In this document: positions 60,205 through 64,000 of the stretch, piece by piece
How positions within the stretch are numbered: the first letter of the stretch is position 1
How the letters are laid out: each line of letters opens with the position of its first letter
From: Phytophthora quininea
Lineage: Eukaryota; Oomycota; Peronosporomycetes; Peronosporales; Peronosporaceae
Assembly: GCA_011947345.1 (NCBI GenBank)
Contig: JAAVTG010000554.1
Span: 248,001-312,000 of the forward strand
Reading direction: 5' to 3'
DNA: 64,000 nt
Position numbers and translations under genes: made by a program
The notes under the pieces: generated by a model
The model's database searches: none
What the model was told of the DNA's origin: nothing
What the model saw: the letters and a program-made list of their open reading frames with translations, nothing else

Positions 60205-61220
60205 ATGATGGCAGCGTCCTCGCGGCAGGCGCTGCATCCACCGCTGACGCCACAGGTGCCGCACATCCGCGTGATCAAGCGCACGAAGCCGTCACCCGAG
60301 GCGGAGCGCCGCCACTACTATGCCAAGCTGGAGAAGCGACGGCGGCTGAACAATCAGCCTAGCCAACCGTACATGCCGCCGCACACCAAAGTGACCAAGA
60401 AAAGCGCTTCCGCTCTCTGATGGGTCTGGAGGCGGACATGACGCCTCTGGAGAAGGCCGCCAAGAAACTGCGCGAGCTCAAGCCGGAGCCTCTGCTCATC
60501 CAGCAGAACCGACGACCCTGCTCCTGTGCGCAGTGCGTGCTCGTCCGAAGAACCAACTCCTCGTTGGCGTATCACTGTCCTGTGCCGTCCTGCAGAGAGG
60601 AATTTGACGACTATGTGACGCTGTTCGAGCACCAGCAGGATGAGCACGGCGCGATCGACGCGCACTGCAGACAGTTGGTGGCGGAATTGAACCACCAGGA
60701 ACGAGCTGTGGTGCCGTACCCTCCGTCCACAGTGTATGCAGGCGAGCAGTTTTTGCAGCCGGCCTTCAGGCCGACTCAGTGGACGCTGATGGAGCGTGTA
60801 GAATCCGAGCACCAAACGCTTTTCGATAAACTGCTGCAGAGGACGACCGTGCGGTCGGCCAAATCGTCTGGGGTCGTTCCTGGCGGCGTACACGCGCGTG
60901 CAGCAGGGAGGCTTTCCGGAGCTGCAGCGGCAGTACCGAGTCGCGTTAGAATACTATAATTCGTCTCTCAAGTTCCCTGTGGCGAACCGTACTGCTTTGG
61001 ATATAGACCCCTGTCCGTCCGTGGCGCTTGGAAGGAATTGGCTGGTGAGTATACATGCTGCATTTCGCTTCCACGCATGTTCATTCACTAACGTTGCTCT
61101 CTACAGACTTCTTCCGAGCGTGAAGACGACCCATTGACAGTCGAAGACGACGACGAAGACGAAGAAATCGTCGTGGTCGATACCTTAAAAGAAATCTGTC
61201 AGCATAGACGCAAACGCTGA
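60205..61220 (+). CDS. Protein with a single C2H2 zinc finger
   Basis: The start MMAASSRQALHPPL is followed by a basic region (RHYYAKLEKRRRLNNQ), then a classical C2H2 finger, YHCPVPSCREEFDDYVTLFEHQ with the last His in DEHG (C-x4-C-x12-H-x4-H). Just before the finger a CSCAQCVLVRR block adds a possible extra Cys cluster. A helical region follows (LQRQYRVALEYYNSS), and the end is acidic (EDDDEDEEIVVVD) with a basic last patch HRRKR. One intron, 61045-61106 (GTGAGT, CTAAC, CAG). Frame breaks at 60398-60404 (A run; KK|KRFRSLMG) and near 60830-60878 are one-base losses. It is probably nuclear, and a role in RNA or DNA binding is possible, but I recognise no orthologue. Confidence 0.68.
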
Positions 61221-61428
61221 CCCAACTCCTTCCTCTTCCATCGATAAATGTTGGCACGAGTCCAAAGCGCTAGAGATGGACGATAAGGACGCCATGAAGG
61301 ACGAAGGCAGCATATTTAACGAGTTGGAATAGAAGCAAACAAGTCAAAACCGTTGTCCTTCGACGTCCGCAACTTCAGATCATTTCTGTAATTTCCCATA
61401 CATGTATAACCTTTCGCTCATTGGTAAG

Positions 61429-63995
61429 ATGACGACTGGTGTGGCGCCGCTCCAGACGAACGTCGACGCTCGTGAGCGCATCCCCGGCAGTCCGCTGGTC
61501 CCCGGCGGCGTGTCCTGGTCCGAGGATGGTCGACTGGCTGTCGTGTCCGACTCGAGCATCCTGGTCGCCACCTTCCGCAGTCGCGAGCTCGAAATGTTCC
61601 AGCCACAAGGGCCCGCCGTGTCCAAGGACTTTGTCTTCCTGCCGGAGAACACCAACTTGGAGCACATCCCCATCGACATCCCGACCGTCAGCGGCGATCT
61701 ACCGACCGACAGCACCACGTGCTTCCTGCTTAACGAGAGTGACCGCCACCAGCACAACCCAAAGGAGCTGTCGCTGTCCAAGAACGCCGGAAAAGCTTTC
61801 GTCGCTGCTGTGTGGGGACCCCGAGGCTCGGCTCCTAGTTCCTCATGTGCCTTGTTGGCTCTCAATGCCTCAGGACGCATCAGTCTGCATTTCCGCCGAG
61901 CTTCCACATGAGTTGGAAGGAGACGGCGGTGTTTTCCGAGGTTTTATTTGCCTTCATGCATTCCAAGAACTTCCAGTTGCAGCATCAAGATGCTGCTGCT
62001 AAGAAGAAGCGGAAGGTTACATCGAGAGAGCAGCGCGTCGTGCGCAATGCTGTTGAGGAGTACACGCATCAATGTGCCATGATGGCGACGTTAGCACTCG
62101 CCTGGTCGCCGTTCATGATGACAAGTGACAAGCAACATACCACTTCTCTTGTCGCGTTCTCAGGACGCAAGGTAAGTACGATCTGGGCGTACGAGTACCC
62201 GTCGTTTGTTTCGGAGGTGTTAGGACTGCAGCAAAGTTTGCTGTCGCAAGTACCAATTGCGTGGATTGACACTGAGCAGCATGGTTGGGTATCGACGAGC
62301 GCGTGGCAGCAGATGCACAGATACGGGGTGACGTGTCCTGTACAAGACCGCCTCGGTTTGGCGCTTGGCACGTCGGAGGGGAATGTCTTGGTGGCCTCCA
62401 TTCCTGTGGCTGCTAGTGCTCCTAATAGCGAGGCGCAGCATGTAACAGTGGACCGTGTTATTGTGGCGCCGTCGTGTCAGCCAGTGTTCGGGCTGTGTAT
62501 GGGCAGTCGATGGACGTTTTCCAACAGTCCAACAAACGATTTGGTTGTTGCCTCGGGATCGACGATTTCCGTGTGGAACCTGAAGAAGAAGAAAGAAAGA
62601 AAGCCGAAAATAAAGTGGAAAGCACACGACGGCAACGTGACGGGTGTCGACACGAATTACTTTGGAGAAACGGTGTTTTCTGCTGCTGTGGATGGCACGA
62701 TCAAAGTGTGGAAGAAAGGCACGGGCGAGCTTCTCTTTTCCAGCGATGCCAGGCCAGTGAATCCTACAGACGACAGTTCGGGTTTTACAGGAACGGCAAC
62801 ATCTAACACGGGGAAATACCCAGTGTTTGGACTCGCCATCTCTCCCAGCTCTGCTCAGTTGGCAGGTGTGTTCATCATTCCGCCAGCTTCCCGGCCCAAC
62901 CGAAAATCACAAGCCGATGTGTCTTACAGCCGAGTCTCGAGCTCGTTGGAGTATATTCCGTCGCCATGGGTCAAAGACTCGGAGAAGTTTGTGGACATTG
63001 TGTGCCGTATTTTAGATGAAAGCCAATCGGTGAGCAGCTTTATGGACGTGGTGTGGCTTTGCTACAATGATAACGCAGCAGTGATGTCTCTGCTAGGATC
63101 GGCCGAATTAGCAATCCCCAGTTTGCTGAACAAAATCAACGGGGCGAAGGAAGACCAGCTGAGTAGCAGCGCGCTCTCTCGCCAGCCTGTGTATTTGCAT
63201 CTCTGTGAAGAGCTGGAGAAGCGCTACTACGAATCAAACACGACCAGCGGACCCATCAGACAGAATGCGAATGCTCCTGCCCCGCTCTTCTTGCAGGCTT
63301 CACTCCTCCTGCGCACTGCCATTACGCCTGCAGATCACCAAGTGGTGGCGCAAAATGCTGCTCTAACAAAATTCGGCGTACACTGGGTGTGTATTGGGCG
63401 GAACGCTGTCTGTCAGCTCTGCTCGCTGAATCCAAAAGACCGGGAAGCCTCTCGGTGGTTTCCTTGACGGCTCACCTTCCGAGAAGACAAGTGCTCTCGC
63501 AATGGCCGATTTCCTTAGTGTGCAAATTCCACTGACGCCTCACACTGAAACGCTTGTGACGAACGTTTACGGTCAATTAGACACTGCGGAAAACATTGCA
63601 GACTGGACTGCATCTATTCAAGCAAAAGCTAGCGTGAGAGGACAAACCCAGACTGATGAAAACGCAGCTGACGCGGCAGGACGCGTCCCCCGTCGCGAGA
63701 AACCTGCTTCATCTGCGAGAATAGAGTTCCGTTCGGAGAATTGGAAATTGCCTGCGAGGCTGGCCACATGCTTGAGCGGTGCTTCCTGTCATTTCGCTGT
63801 ATTGCTGCTATGGAGGTATGGAAGTGCATGGGCTGCGGTGCATCAGCTAGTGAGATTGACTTGTCGAGTGGCAAGTCGCCCTTTTATTTATTGGACTCGG
63901 AGTCTCGTGAAGAAACCGCAGCCACCCCAGCTGCTGCGGGGATGAAGATCATCTGCAGGCTGTGTGGGAGCTACTGCAGCTTTTCAAAATATTGA
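61429..63995 (+). CDS. GTF3C4: TFIIIC subunit TFIIIC90 (GTF3C4-like)
   Basis: TFIIIC binds the internal promoters of tRNA genes for RNA polymerase III. The N-terminus has the delta-domain pattern GVSWSEDGRLAVVSDSSILVATF and later WD-like strands (NDLVVASGSTISVWNLKKKK, GNVTGVDTNYFGETVFSAAVDGTIKVWKKGTGELL). The C-terminus carries the zinc-finger end of this family: TCFICENRVPFGELEIACEAGHMLERC, then WKCMGCG and IICRLCGSYC, i.e. paired Cys sites with a GH-x3-RC core. Three frame breaks are one-base events, near 61888-61892 (LHF|PPSFHMSW), near 63370-63460 and at 63699-63703 (EK|TCFICE). An earlier in-frame ATG exists at 61402; I chose 61429 because a GCTCATT element like the oomycete initiator lies just before it, but either is possible. 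No intron is seen. The gene ends just inside the window. Confidence 0.78.
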
Positions 63996-64000
63996 TGTGG

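Noticed and set aside
1..64000. CRISPR arrays, bacterial operons, tRNA or rRNA genes
   Set aside because: No repeat-spacer array, no ribosome-binding sites, and no tRNA-like A/B box pairs or rRNA motifs noticed; the window is eukaryotic nuclear DNA.

Overview
The window is nuclear DNA from a flagellated stramenopile, most likely an oomycete of the Phytophthora/Pythium type. The evidence is dense genes on both strands, mostly 56-76 bp introns with GT...CTAAC/CTAAT...YAG signals, eukaryotic Golgi, ciliary and Pol III genes, a complete axonemal dynein heavy chain (so the organism makes flagella, as zoospores do), and decayed piggyBac-like and LINE-like elements. I cannot name the species.

Layout. 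0-3 kb: a tandem pair of multi-pass membrane protein genes, one intact in design and one decayed. 3-11.3 kb: compact housekeeping block with a basic repeat (STPR-like) protein, COG2 (Golgi tether), an ankyrin protein, a TruA-type pseudouridine synthase, a secretory-pathway glycosyltransferase and an E2 ubiquitin-conjugating enzyme. 11.8-21.4 kb: two large structural proteins, one joining LRR, Sfi1-like W repeats and coiled coil, the other a long coiled coil. 21.5-27.5 kb: two convergent cation-channel genes, a BK/Slo-like K+ channel and a polycystin-2-like TRP channel. 28-44.2 kb: a TPR protein resembling TTC23, convergent with a 13.7-kb intronless inner-arm dynein heavy chain (DNAH2 orthologue). 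45.1-46.7 kb: a secreted FAD-dependent oxidase. 47-55 kb: gene-poor, A+T-rich, repeat-derived stretch with a truncated LINE and a dead piggyBac-like transposase. 55.3-64 kb: an AGFG-like ArfGAP with DPF/NPF tail, ribosomal protein uL6 (RPL9), a Tim17/22/23-like membrane protein, a C2H2 protein and TFIIIC90 (GTF3C4).

How genes relate. Genes from about 11.8 to 44 kb lean toward basal body/flagellum work (Sfi1 protein, coiled coil, polycystin, TTC23-like, dynein), which is an inference from protein families, not proof of co-regulation.

Reading caution. Nearly every long gene is broken by single-base shifts, mostly missing bases in homopolymer runs, at sites where the conserved protein simply continues in the next frame. 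I found 12 such sites in the dynein gene alone. This is best explained by consensus sequencing errors, so I annotate these loci as genes, not pseudogenes, and give spans across the shifts. Only the first locus and the transposon copies show independent signs of real decay.
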